Shown piece by piece: positions 33,826-47,900 of a DNA stretch of 64,000 nt; the first letter of the stretch is position 1; each line of letters opens with the position of its first letter. Below the pieces are notes generated by a model. That model was given only the letters and a program-made list of their open reading frames with translations, was not told the DNA's origin and did not search any database. The translations under genes and the position numbers were made by a program. Source of the stretch: Pratylenchus scribneri (taxonomy: Eukaryota; Nematoda; Chromadorea; Rhabditida; Pratylenchidae); NCBI GenBank assembly GCA_030063045.1, contig JAQSEB010000090.1, positions 1,550,001-1,614,000 on the forward strand, given 5' to 3'.

Positions 33826-35526
33826 AATGTCTCATCGACCTCTAATAAATCAGGGGCCAGTTTTAGACCTATAAACGGCTACATGACATTTGGTCCAAAG
33901 ACCATTTGGTCCAAAGGAATAAAAACTACCATTTGGTCCAAAGTAATAAAAACCACCTTTTGGTCCAAAACCATTTGGTCCAAAATTCATTTGGTCCAAA
34001 AGGCATAAAATAACCATTTGGTCCAAAATGGGAAATAAGAGCTATACTTGGCTAAATAAATTCCGATTTCAACTATACAGGGGTTTTCGACCATCCCGGA
34101 TCCGAATCTGGCATCAGATTTTGGAAATTCGGTAATTTGAATAAACTATTGGCAGATAATTTAACGAAGGGAAAAATCAAGATATATTTGGTGAATTGGA
34201 AAAATCTAGTTTAAAATTAATCGTACCATTGACACAAAAAATTTATACCATTGAAGTAAAAAGTTGTGCCAACGATTTTAAAATGTTTGCCATCGATTAT
34301 TGAGGCTGTCGAATCCTCTAAAAATTTGTTTAAACAAATATGTAAAGATTTTATGCAAAAATGAAATAAATTGATCAAAATTGCAAAAATAAAAGATAAT
34401 AGTTGAATAAATGGAAAATAATATAATTAATAATCGTGATCTGTCTAAACGGAAGAGATATTGGAAGTGCTGGCCAAATTAAATGTTGCATTTAGGGACA
34501 GAGCAATTGGCGCTTTAATATCACGGATCAATTCAGATGTAGCACCAGTGTTTTCTTCATCCTCTCCAATAAATAATTGTCAATCATTAAATTTTATTCT
34601 CTTTGACCATTTTAATTTCAATATGTACCATTTTAATTTCTATATGTACCATTTTAATTTCAATATGTACCATTTTAATTTCTATATGTACCATTTTAAT
34701 TTCTATATGTACCATTTTTCCAAAAAACTTTTTCCAAAAAATGGTACATATTGAAATTAAAATGGTACACTGTGACGGGTTTCTTTCCATAATTTGTCAC
34801 AGTGGACCATTTTTTAAGACTAACAATAGTTTTGCCGACGGCTGCATTCTATGATTTGTTGAAATATTTTCCGGCGGCTTGATTCGATGATTTTGTGGAA
34901 ATTTTGCCGACGGCTGCATTTGATGATATTGTTGAAATATTTGCCGACCGGCTTGATTGTTTTGTTCAAATTTGTCGCGCGAGATTCTATTTTGTAATCT
35001 ACAAATGTTGATTAAATGTATAATATTGGAAATAAAATAATGATTTTGAATGAACATGAGATAGGCAGATATCTATGAGTGTACAAATTTTTAAATATAT
35101 TTTCAAAAATGTTTTTTGTTTTTCAAAAAAGGATAAGCGATGATTAAATTATAACTGCTTTATTAAAAATGAATCAATACATTATATTTTAAGTATTTAA
35201 TTATTTATATTGCCATATTGCCAATATTTAAAAATTTTGGACCAAATGACTATTTTTTGCCTTTTGGACCAAATGATTTTGGACCAAATGATCTTTGGAC
35301 CAAATAGTAATTTTTATACCTTTGGACCAAATGACAGTTTTATGGTTTTGGACCAAATGGATTTTGGACCAAATGCTTTTGGACCAAATGGTCCTTGGAC
35401 CAAGTGTCTGGACGCCCTATAAACATTGTACCAATCGATGCGTCTTGATGAGATCTACAAAATTAGCATAAGGTTTGTAGGTCTAAAAACGGTCTCTAAT
35501 TTATTAGAAGTCGATGAGACATTTGA
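33826..35526. mobile_element. Composite foldback element of 1.7 kb
   Basis: Outer arms: TCTCATCGACCTCTAATAAATCAG at the left, with a matching inverse TTTATTAGAAGTCGATGAGA at the right. Inner subterminal arms are arrays of CATTTGGTCCAAA on the left (33885-34030) and the reverse complement TTTGGACCAAATG on the right (35230-35405). The interior has a 21-bp minisatellite (34606-34715) with inverted copies at 34738-34772, and a 36-bp minisatellite (34835-34965). A short coding-like stretch around 34461-34560 reads EILEVLAKLNVAFRDRAIGA. No transposase is visible, so it is non-autonomous. This copy looks like a family 1 foldback expanded from within. Confidence 0.6.
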
Positions 35527-35992
35527 TCCAAAAACCATCAAAGACAAAGATCATCAATTTTGATGGTTTTTTCATTTCTGCACCGAGCACCCACCCTGCT
35601 GGTTTTTATTTTTAGGATTTAGGTTAATAGTTTTTTGATGAATGAGAGAAAATAAAATAATGTGATTGTTATTATTGAATGAGTTATGCCATTGGATTAA
35701 TGTAAAACAAAAATCAATAAATCAACATTTAAAGACCAACAAATTGTATGCAAAATAGGAACGCGCATACCTTCCCCTTTTTAATTCATGCATATTTTTC
35801 TACAATTAATAAATAAACAAATAAATTCAACAATTCTTTATTTAGCATAAACCAAGCCAAGTAATTAAACCACCAACTCAATAACTGCTGCAATTCTTCA
35901 ACCAATCTGTGAATATTAATTTATTTGTGATTTGTTGACAATTTTTTGTTATTCATCAACGAGCTTGAACAGTCCCACTCTAACATAAACAA

Positions 35993-37321
35993 ATGGGACG
36001 TGAACGCATTGGACAGGTTTTTAGTTAAAATATTGATTAGCAAAAGATTAAAATGTTAAATTAATGATTTAATGGTTTTTTTCCAATTTGAAAATAAAGT
36101 CGGAAAGCTTCCAATGATCAAAATCAAAACTTTTTTGTTCTGTAGAAACGCCGGAAACACGGGCGCACCGAGGACAGTTCGGAACGGGAATTGGCCAAAC
36201 GGAAACGGGATGAGGATCGAAGCCGACTGAAAACGGATCGTGCTGAACGCGCTCGACGACGCTCAAGGTTTTTTGGACATAATTTTAAAGTGATAATTGC
36301 AAATATTTTTCTATGAATTGGAAAAATCACAGTTTATCCAAGCAAAACTTAAGGATTCGGTTTACCCTAAAGCCTAAACTTAAGGTCTCCTCTCCGTTTT
36401 AGCCAAAACTTAAGGTCTCGGTTTTAGCCAAAACTTGAGGTCTCAGTTTAATCAAGGCCCAATTTTAGCCCAAACTTAAGGTCCCAATTTTAAGCAAAAC
36501 TTATCTCAATTATAGCCAAAATTAAAGGTTTCAGCTCAGAATTAGCCTAAACTAAAGGTCCCAATATTAAGCAAAACTTAAGGTCTCGGTTTATCTTGAA
36601 CTTAAGATCTCAACCTTAATGTATGATAAATTTAGGGTCTCAGTACTCAGTTATGAGTTTTATAGCTATATTTAAGCACTTAAAACGCATCACTTTATCA
36701 TTATCATTTATCTTAGAACTTAACTGAATGTTTCATTTCAATTTACTTAAACTTCAGGTCTCCGATCTCTGTTTATTTAAGGTCTCTCTCAACTCTTAAT
36801 TTATCCTAATATTTACTGGTAGATTCGTCTCATCTCAACATATCATAACATACGGGCATGGGCGAAATGTCATCCTAAGTTTTAGTTAGTCAAAAATTGG
36901 ATAAAAATAAAAATTAGACCTTAAATCTAGACTAGGATAAAATGGAAACCTGAAGTTTAGGTTAAACTAAGATCACAATTCTCAAGTTTGGGATAGATTG
37001 AGTGGACCAATGAGTTAGGGAAAATTTTTTCACAAAAATCCAAACCAAAAATGATAACTTTTAACTTTGTTCAAATTCACTTTTTACAATAATTTTTGCA
37101 GAGAACGCCATGAACTCTGGGAACGGGATTACATTGAGCAGGAGATTGAATTCATTTGCGAAGTGACCAACACAACCAAAAATGCGGCTAGCAGCAGTGG
37201 AAAAAATGGTGGGGCAAAAATGGTAGACAATGTGGTCGGCAAGAAGAAAAAAACCACCACCACAACATCGTCAAGAAAGGCAACCACAATCACCAAAAAG
37301 GTTGGCATAAATTTGAATTGA
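35993..37321 (+). CDS. RS-like basic protein, or 5' exons of the LAMMER kinase
   Basis: Three exons, 35993-36016, 36146-36267 and 37102-37300, join with phases 0 and 2 into MGRERIGQKRRKHGR... (115 codons). Residues 9-58 are very rich in Arg/Lys/Glu/Asp and end in RAERARRRSRERHELW. Residues 59-76 form an acidic helix. The rest is Thr/Ser/Lys-rich. The last exon meets a GTTGGC donor in phase 0; read through, it stops at 37321 after six more residues. CLK/LAMMER kinases commonly carry Arg-rich N-termini, and the next gene on the strand is such a kinase, so these may be its 5' exons. However, the kinase ATG at 41969 is preceded directly by an in-frame TAA, so joining would need an acceptor inside that ORF, for example after AAAG at 42082, which keeps phase. 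A separate small gene is the alternative. Confidence 0.5.
36345..36640. repeat. Minisatellite of about 25-30 bp in an intron
   Basis: About nine degenerate units of AAAACTTAAGGTCTCGGTTT plus TAGCC, on the plus strand within the intron 36268-37101. Weaker relatives continue to 36970. Confidence 0.75.
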
Positions 37322-40300
37322 AAATTTAAATTGGTGGCTTTTATGCTATTAATAATGGTCGGTGCACAAAAACATAGGACAATTCGAATAATTGACAATG
37401 ACCAATGAATAGACATTTATTTTGTCGAAATATGGCCTCATAATCCCCAAAAATTAGTATATTTTTCTGGGAAGAATTTAGGGTACTAAATACAAAATTT
37501 GGCCTTTTTTTTTGTCATATTTGGCCAACTTGGTAAGAAAATATGCCAATTGCCATCATATATGATATATGACCTGGGTGACAAAATTAAGGTCAATATT
37601 CTTGTTTAGGATTTGAAATTACCCTGGGAAAATATTTGATTTTTTTTTTTTTGCTAAATGTCTTAAAATGAGTTTAATTGTCAATTCGAATTGTCCTTGA
37701 AACTTTGAAGAACCAAAAAAACAACTAAACTGAATAGGACAAAAATTAATTTTAACATTTAAATATGAACTATTTGCCTCCGCAGTACCTCTAATTAATT
37801 AAATTATATTTTCTAATTTCTAATCCTAACCTAAATTTTGACCATTTCCATTTTCCGTACTTTTCTGCTTTTGTACAAGTTTAAAATAATTTTGGAAATT
37901 TTTACGGATAATTAACCGGCATTTTCCTTATTCCTTTCATTCAAAACCTTCCTTATTATCACTGAATTCCTTTTCATTCCGTAAAAAAAAATTCATTCGC
38001 CTTCGAATGCTATTTTTAGAGCATTTTTGCTTGAACCTGAATCCTGAACCACATCTGTAACAAAAACAATTGTTCCTCCTTTTTAATAGAATATTTTCCT
38101 CCTCAAATTATGGGAGATGATGTTCCTTTTAAATCCATCCAGCCTTTCGGCTCTCGCTTACTTATATTTTATTTATTGATCCAACTTTTATTCCATCCCA
38201 AAAGCCCGCCAATACCCCATCAATCGACTTTTTCTCTTTTCTATGGAATTTGTCTTCCTCTCTCGCCCCAAAGAGGCTGCAGGCTGGTTAGCTTTGATTG
38301 AGCAGAAATGGCCAAAAGGCAAGGCCCATTGCCTATAAACCAAATTCTCGGCGAAAGTCAGCCATAAACGAGAAGAATACGAAATGAAGAAGAAAGGAAG
38401 GATGGAGGATTGATAAAGGAAAAAAAAAGAAAGAAAGGCCAACGACGGAAGTCAAAAAAAGTTTGAATAGATTGGATGATTAGAGGGAAAGCCATCAATG
38501 CCCTAAGGCATGGCCTATTGGCCATAGTTTGGAGCATTTGCAACCACCCCTCCGGCTGATCGCTGAGGCAAACGGACATCGGATCAATCAGCCCCCCTTC
38601 CATAGGCCATAGCCTTAGGCCACAGCTTTGTCAAATCCAACCTTTGAAACGACTGATGCCTTGAGTCGCTATTTGCCTCTTCTCATTCTCTCGCTTTTGT
38701 CTCAAATCCCAAAATACTTGGTGAGGAATGAGATGAAGACAATTGGATTGGGGTTTTAACCTCCAACGCGCCGCTACTTTTTTCCTCGTCAATCGAAATT
38801 CGAAACAATTCTTATCGGATTGATTAGAGAAGGAATTTTGAAGAACCTCCTAAATGGAGTGAACTTTTTCATTTCATTCTATTTTATTTTCAATTAATAG
38901 TCTGAATTAATATTTTTTATCAAAATAATAACGGGCTTTATTAAAAAGATTTTTAATACATTTTCAAATCGGATCATTTTTGGTTAGAAAAGTTACGAGG
39001 ATTAAGCCAATAATGTTTTCAAGAACCCAATCTTTTCAATTAAAAAATTTTTTGAAAAGCCAAAAACTAAATTCTCCGTAAATTTCGATTTAATACAGAC
39101 TTTGCTTTATTCTAATAATTGAAGATCCAGAAAGGACTAAACCCATAAAAAGACAAAATTGAAATATCAATCTAATTTCTATCACAGTTATCATTACCAT
39201 TTTCATGTTTCTCTAGCCAATTTCATAAGTAATTTTGGCTAACTTTTAGGCTTTGATTTTGATTATCTATGGTAATTTGCCATTATTCTTAAATCTTCCT
39301 TAATTATTTAATAATAATTGTCCCCTATCTTTCCCCAATATTTTGGCAAAGAGGATCACCTAAACCTAAATCTGGCGTAGCCTAATAATTCTTTATTAAC
39401 CGGATATGTTCACAAAAAAATAAATCATCATTAAACAATTAAGCTCTCCTAACTCCCCTCTCCCATTCACCATCCCCATCAACTTACTTCTCCAAATTTT
39501 ACTTTTTTTGCCTATTTTTTACCCTTCAATATCCCCTCAAAAATTGGGTGAGAATGAGGGGATTTTGGGAGGCGAAGACAGCCGTCCTCTCATCCAAAGT
39601 ATCATTCCTCCTTTCGACCATTTCTCTTTAAACCGACCATTTTTTATCGATGCTCAATGCGGCAAATTAGACAGGAAACAAACCTCCTCAAAGCCATTCC
39701 CTTCTATCATTCCTCCGGGAGTTTCTGTTTCCCCTCATCATTCACTGAGCCATTTATTCTCATACACAAATGGGGAAGTGCAAAAGGGAACTCCCAATTG
39801 GCGCTGATCGATTGGCGGCGGCACACAACAATTGGAATTGGGGCTAAATCCAATGGGAGAAAATATCTTCAATAGAGAAACATTTTGTATACTTTTTTGT
39901 TTGAATTTTCGGGATTTCACTTTTAATCAAAATTTTGTTTTTGAAAATTTTTTTTCACATTTTTAGGCAAACCTATTTTGATTATTTTTGGCACATTTTT
40001 CAAGGAAATTATCATTAAGGAATTTTAGATAGGGCCGAAAAAGCTTAAGACTTTTCCGAAATCTCGGCATGATTTTTGACCTTTAATAGGCTTTATTAAA
40101 ATTAGTAATGTAAAAAGTTATAAAATTTGTGACTAATTTTCGAACAATCATTCTCCCATATTTTACATTAACAATTGTCCTATCAATTAATTCGCATCTA
40201 GCTTAACATTTATAAGACGCATTTCTTATTATAACCATTCATTATCAGCAATTTTCGCATCGAATAACCCAAAATTGGAAATCATTTTCAAGTATTTTTT

Positions 40301-41968
40301 TTATGACATCGGATCAATCAACATTGATTGAATCCAATTTTTAAAAATAATTAATATATTTTTGAGTTATTTTTCTAATCAAAATTGCCGGCTTTGCAAC
40401 GGCGGACTCTGAACTTTTGTATTCTTTCACTAAAAATTAAAGCAGAAAATCTATTTCACGCGCTTCTTACACCTATGATCTTATTTTTTGTTTTCTTATA
40501 TTCTTCCACCTCCGCTCTGTCTTCAACTCAATAAAATGATCTTCACACGCATATCCATCCCTAGTCCCAAAACAACCAAACAAAAAGCTTTTTGTCCCAA
40601 TCAAAGTTTTTTGAGCTTCTCACTTCGCAGCATTCCAAGAGAATAGAAAACGAGTGCGTAAAAAGACAAGCGTGAGAACTGTGAAGTGCGCGCCAGCTTA
40701 ATCATAGTTCTCAATCTTGATCGATTTTCTTCCAGTAATTCTATTCCCGTCAGAGATTAATTCACAAAAAATTTCCAAATATTTACCGCAATTTTCTTTC
40801 TAAATTTTATTCTGGCCATAGGCCATATGTTTCTTATCCTTTTACCGCTGTCCAATTCCGGATTACTTTAAGTTATTTTCAATAATTAAATTTTTTTTCA
40901 ATTTTGATAAATCTAAGTTGGTTTTTTAATTTATTTATAAAAATTAACTGAAATTCATAGAATAAACTCGAATACATTTTTTGAAATTTAAAAGATACCC
41001 AAGCTTTGCAATATGCAATTTCTATTCAATCCTATTCGCCAATATTTATAATCTTTTCCTTAATAAGTGGCCATTCATAACAATTTTTTGTTGGATTTTC
41101 CCTCTTCTGCTGCATGCAGCAGATATTTTCATTAATTTTCTAACACTGGATAATTCTTCATTCAACATTTTTTTGTTGGATTGATTTTATATTCATTCCT
41201 TCTGCCTGAACCTCATCAAAACCAACCACCCCCTTTTTCCATCTGTGTGTTCGCCTCTTCTTTATTTATCCCCCAAGGCTTTCTTTTATCCCCGTTTTGC
41301 GTCAAATGCGCCCAAAGCGGCTGCTCTATTTTGTCTTTTCCCTCATCATTCAGAGTCAAATCAATCTGAATCTCATTCATCCAATCCCTCCACCTCTTCC
41401 CCCTCACCTTGAATTTTCCCCCATTCTCATCATCATCCATCGGCCAGAATCAACAAAAGCGTTCAAAAATTCACTTTTTAAGCGATTCCTAAAAACACAC
41501 AAAACTTAGTGTATGTATGATTCACATCAATAAATTCCTTTTGCCTCTGAAACTGATGATAGTTTATTTTTAAATCTTCAGCAATTGGAAATTCTTCTAC
41601 TGGTTATGATAAATATAGAAAAAATAAGTAAAAATGAATGGAATATTTAATGTAGAAAATGTTAAGTATTTATTTCATGTTTTTACATATGATATTTTTG
41701 ACCTATTTTACTTATTTTGGCATTTTAACGAAAATTTCTTTGTAAAAATTCAATAAAATCAAAAATAACTATTTTTTGAAACTTATTTTTGGACAATTTC
41801 GTCCGTGGAAAAAAACTATTTTGTGACCTAAAAATTCGCTTTCTAATTATATGAATTTGCTTTATCTTTTACGATTTTTTTATTATTCCAAAATTTTATA
41901 TTTATTTTATATTCTTTGTACACTGCATTTTCACATAAAATTAGATCTGGCCTTTTTGACCGGCTTAA
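37322..41968. other. No gene seen; intron or promoter of the kinase gene
   Basis: Long AT-rich stretch with scattered pyrimidine-rich parts (38100-38300, 39430-39800, 41180-41480). Open frames there are short, on both strands, and without domains. It is either the large first intron of the kinase gene or its upstream region. Confidence 0.4.
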
Positions 41969-44900
41969 ATGCCGGATCCTTCCACTCATTCATCAACCAC
42001 AAACACCAAAAACATCGGTAATGGCCATCAACCGGCTAATCCTCTTTCCAACACTAAACCCACTCAAAATGCACATCAAAAGTTGAATCCGGCCGCAGCA
42101 GCAGCCAAATTGCTTGCCGAAGGCAAAACAGCAATTCCAATGAAAGCGAGCGGCTCTAGGTCCGGAGGGAAAAAACAGCAACCATTGGTTGTAATTCCAA
42201 AGAGACGAAAACATAAAAACTACGTTTCCCGGCGAAAAGGAGGCAATAAAGCTGCAGCTGCCCTTCGAAAATGCCGTTCCGATCCACATGTCTACCGCGG
42301 TTTCAACCATTGGCACTCACTTTTACGTGAAAACAATGATGGCGATGGAAATGACAGCGGCAAAACGCAACAAAAATCACCGGTCAGAAAGAAAAATTCC
42401 ACGTCAAAACCACCGGGTGGCCAAGAACGCGATTCCCTTTTCAAAAATCGCATTCAAGAATTGGATGCAGCGGCAGCCAAACTCTTAGCAGTTGCGCAAA
42501 ACAGCCAAGAGGATGAGAAAAAGATGATGGCCGCCTCCGCTTCGGAACGATTGGATGCCCTTGGCACAACTCCAAATGAACAGCAACAATCGGCGGTGGA
42601 CACCCGAGTGGAAGAGTTGAAATCCAAATTGGAGGAAATTATGGTCAACAACAACAATTCATCATCAAAAACTCCATCAACTTCTCCGGTGAAGAAAACT
42701 TCGGGTGCCGGTTTAACAGCAGCCGGTGGCACTACTCCAACCACAGCCCGTAAAACTCCCGTGACGCCAACAGCAATGGCCAAAGGCGCCTCAATTCGAG
42801 CAGCCCAAGAGCGGTTGGCATTTGCTGCAGGCAAACAACATACAACCGGGGGATTTGTGCCCCGCAATATGAACATTGGCAAAATTGGCGCAGTTCCATC
42901 GGTTGATGTGACCGGTTGTGCTCCATCCACTTCGGATAACGCTTCGTCAATTGAGGGGCAAAAATCACCATCAACTGGTCGAAAAACTGCAAAATTGGTG
43001 GATGGAATTGAACCAATTCCCCCGAGGAAAATTTCCGGCAGCAGCAACGCATCATCGAATGCGGGATTAGAACGAAAATTGTCAGCAAAACGGCGTCGAA
43101 TTGAGGATTTGGCCCGAATCAAGGAGGAATTACGCAGCACAAAATTACCATCAATCAGCGGTGGAGAATTGGCACAGAAAAGGGCAAGGGAGAAGAAGAA
43201 GGAGGAGATGGAAGAGGCACAGGCCAAATACACCGTCGATGCTGTTTATGCCGCCTTTCATCCACAGACGGAAACAGGTGGCGGTGGCAACGGCGGAAAT
43301 GCCGGTAAACAACCAAAATCCACTGCTGGATTGGCCGGAAAGCCACCAGCCTCCCCATCAATGTTAGCACGAAGAGAGTTGAACAGGTTGGCAAATCGGC
43401 GGGATCCGGAGGAAGAAAAGGAGAATGGGGGCGGCAATGCAGCCAAACAACTTCAGCCTCCTTCCACCCAACAACAATTGGCCCATTCCCATTCGGGCAG
43501 TGCCCGCATTGGAGGGGAAGAAACTTCGCCTGCCACCGCAACATCACAACAATCCAGGCAACAGCAGCAATTTTCCCGTTTCCGCAATGTTCCTCCCTCT
43601 TCCAGGCATAATATGCCATTGGTGGCAGTTTCCATTGATCATGAGTTGGATTCGCCACCGGCTGTGCCCAATTTTCGTCGCCCTCCAGAATATCAGGCGG
43701 AATGTTCCACAACACTGGCTTTGTTGGCATCGGCGGCGGAAAGTGCCGAACAAAGTGCAACGCCAAGTTCCGAAAGACGAGGCAGGGATAGGAGGGGAAA
43801 TGACAAGGAAGAAGGCAAAGAAGTGGAGGAGGAGGATGAGAAAAGCCGGAGGGAAGGCCACTCGCAGGCACCGCCTCCCAACCAATCCAATAGTCGGCCA
43901 CCTTTAGAGTTCCAGGCTACGGTAGAGCTGGAAAATTCCTCCGATATGCCGAAAGAAGCGCGCGATGAAGGAGGCAAACAAAAGGAAGAGGAGGAGGAAG
44001 AAGAAGAAGAAGAGGAGGATGAAAGCTACGAAACCCCGGGTGAATCTACGGCAGAAGCGCGAGTGCCAGTCCTGAATTTGTCTCGGCATCAAAGGCAAAT
44101 TTTGCCAGGAGAAAATGCAACAGCAGGCCAACATCTTCCAAATCCACCTTTTCCCCCACCTCCATATCCGGGTCGTCCCCAACAATCCACTGCTCAACAA
44201 CAAAAACCGCCACAAAAAGTGTTGAACCCGGCCACAGCCTCCCTCATTGCCTCCCTTCAATTGCCTCCATCCGTTTCCGCAAAAGTGGATAAAATCATTG
44301 CCGGAGGTGGGACTGGAGCAGCAGGCAGTGGAGTCCGAAAAAGACCATTGTTGGTGGGTGTCCGCGTGGATTGGATTGAGTGTGTGCGATGGATTGGAAT
44401 GGAGCCGAACTAATCCACAGTTCACAATGTTTGAGTGAATTTTTATTTTGATTTGAATTAATAAATTTTTTAATTCTTGATTTTAACCACTCAAATATTC
44501 TCCCTCAAAATATTTAATATGGCAAAGAGTTCATATTTATTTAATAATTTTTATAAAATCAAATAATTTATTTTTGAATTTAATTCATTTTTTTTTGGAT
44601 TTTTAACCTATTAAAATTTGTTCAAAAAATATGTCTAAAAATTATAATTTTTGAAAAATTATTTGGAACCCATAAATTTTCCTCTTCATATTTTCAATTA
44701 AACACGGAAAATATTATTCCAAATTAATTTTGTCCTTGCCTTCCCCCCTTCAATATTACATTTAAAAAAAATAAATAATTAAAAATAGAAAAAATAATCA
44801 AAATTTCTAACAATAATAATTTTTTTGTGAATTTTGTGCACTTTTATTAAACATTTATTTTCTTCCATTCCAAACCCATTAAATTATTAAAAAATCTACA

Positions 44901-47900
44901 GGAACATGCGGGTGGTAGCAGTGCCGGCAAAACAACACATCATCATGGGGCACATGGCGAAGTGGCACCTTCTCCCGGAGGACATGGCCGTCAGCAACAA
45001 CCACCAATCCAAGATGACAAGGAAGGGCATTTGATTTACTACAATGGGCAGATAATCGACAATCGATGTGAGTTGAAAATTAGAATGAAAAATTAAAGAA
45101 AATTAGGGAATTATTTTATTTTGTGTTTTATTTTCAAATAAAAAATAATTCAATAAAAATTGACAAAAATTTAAATTTTTGTTAAACTCATAAATTATTT
45201 TCAGACAATTTATTTTAAATCATTGATATATTTTTTGAAATTAAATATTTGCAGAACTTCTCAACAAAAAAAATTGAAAAAAAATAACTAAAAAATTAAT
45301 TAATATTTTATTTAATTTTATCCTTTAGAAAATTTTTATAAAATTGTAACAAATATAAGGAAAAAATAATTTTTACCAAAAAAATTTGCATTTTTTGAAC
45401 CCATAAATTATTATTCCAAGCAATTTATTTTAAATCATGCATATATTTGCTGAAATAAAATATTTGTCGAAGCTCGAAGAAGACATTCAAACAAAAAAAA
45501 CTTCAAAAATAAATAAAATAAAAATTTCACAAGCAAAATTTTATTTTTTTTGAACCCATAAGTTATTTTTCAAGTTATTTAATTTAAATCCTTCCACATA
45601 TTTGTTGAAATTAAATATTAGCCTTACATTTCTCTACAAAAATTTCTTTAGAAAATAAATATGAACTTAAATTTCACAGATGAAATTACCAAAACTCTGG
45701 GCGAAGGCACATTTGGCAAAGTGGTTCAAGTTAAGGATTTGCGTGCCGAAGGGAAAAGTGGAGGAGGAGGCGCCCCGCAACGTGCCCTCAAAATCATCAA
45801 AAATGTGTCCAAATACAGAGAGGCCGCCCGTCTTGAGATCAACGTTTTGCGCAAACTGAAGGACAAGGACCCGGAGGGAAAACATTTGGTCATCCAATTG
45901 CTTGACCATTTCGACTATTATGGACATGTGCGTTTTGGCTGGATTGAGAATTAATAAATTTTGGGGGGTTAAATAGCTTCAATTTACTTGAATTAAAAAT
46001 TATTTTAGGGTTTTAAAAATTTGAAGAATTTCTATCATAAATGAATCAATTTAATTATTTTTTTTTTTAAAAATTCCATCAAAAAAGCACAAAAATTTTC
46101 TAAACTATGCAACCGAAAAATGGAAGTAAATTTAAGAACCAATAATTAATTTATTTTTATAATAAAAAATAAAGCTTAAAAATGACCGATTTTCACATTT
46201 CCCATAAAATTTCAGATGTGCCTTCTGTTCGACCTTCTTGGATTGAGCGTGTTCGACTTTATGGTAAAATTCAATAAGTTTAAAAAAATTAAAACAAAAA
46301 TTGAGACAAAATTAAATATTTCCATAAAAAATTTTGCACACCATAGATTTTAATTTTATTGAAATTAATATAACAAGAGAAAATTTTTTAAATATAATTG
46401 ACAATGGATGATAATGAATTCGAAACCAAAAATAATTTATATAAAATATCAAAATAAATTCACATTTTTTCTAGAAAATGAACGATTATCGGCCATATCC
46501 AATGGATCAAGCCCGTTATATTGCCTATCAAGTGAGCTATATTAATGTTAATTAATTCACATTTAAATGGAAAATTGCAATATCTGTTTTGTAATTTTCA
46601 CAAATAATATTTTAAAAATCAAAATCTTTGCATTAATTTTTATTAAAAATGTGGAATAACAAATTTAAGGCAATTTTAATCAGTTTTAATTTTTTTCCTC
46701 AATCATTTAAGTTGACCCACGCTGTCAAATTTTTGCACGACAACCGGCTGACCCACACGGACCTGAAGCCGGAGAACATCCTATTCCTCAACTCTGATTA
46801 TACCACAATTACCAACAATGGAGCCGGTGCAAACGGCGAAGGAGAGGCCGGACGTCGTCGAAAACCAATGCGCGTTGTTAAGGTGGGAAATTTTTATTTA
46901 AAGAAAGGATTTTAACATTTAATTAAATGAATTTTATGGAATATAAAAATTAATTTTTTAAATTATCTTTTTTGATCGCTGCGTCCTCTCCAAATTTTTA
47001 TTTTCTCTTAAAAGTCATCGAATTTATCTAAATTATAATTTAAAATTTTATGGGTTACATTTTTTGAAATTTTTTTAGACCAAAAAAATAAATTTGATTT
47101 TTAATTCAAAATAATTAATTAAATCGATTTTAGGATGCCACTGTTCGCCTCATCGATTTGGGTTCGGCCACATTTGACCATGAACATCATTCCACCATTG
47201 TCTCAACTCGCCACTATCGTGCACCCGAAGTCATTCTTGGTTGGTTTTTAACGAAAAATTTATTATATAATTTAGCTTTCAAATTTTTATTAAAAATTTG
47301 CTATTTTTTAAACCTGTTTTCATTTTTGTGGATATTTATTTAATTTTAATTTAGTTTTAAAAATTTCGATCATTTTTCATCCCAACAAATTAGAAAAGTG
47401 CATAAATAATTCTCTTTTTATTAAAAATGTGACTAAATTTTTTTATGGGTTTCTAAGAAATATTTACAATTTATAGATTATTTTTTTTTTGCTTCTTATT
47501 CTTGAAGTTTGATTTTATGATAAAATTAAACTTTCAAAATTTTAATAAAAATATTTAAGTTTTTATTTTTACCTCTTTTTTATTTAATTTATAATTTGGT
47601 TTTAAAAATTTTGACCATTTTGGTGACATATTAAATTGACTTCAAATTAAATAATAATTCTCCTTTTTATTAAAAAATTGACAAAATTTTTTTATGAGTT
47701 TCTAGAAATTTTAAAGCAATTTTTATGAATTATATTTCAAAAATAATGAATTTTCCACCCAATTACAGAATTGGGCTGGGCCCAGCCCTGCGATGTTTGG
47801 TCCATTGGATGCATCATGTTTGAGCTGTACACCGGGCAAACACTGTTTCAGACCCATGACAATCGTGAACATTTGGCCATGATGGAACGCATTTTGGACA

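Noticed and set aside
42454..43977. Long frames on the minus strand and in other plus frames across the kinase N-terminal exon
   Set aside because: Shadows of the real, moderately GC-rich coding exon. Only the listed frame joins the kinase exons in phase.
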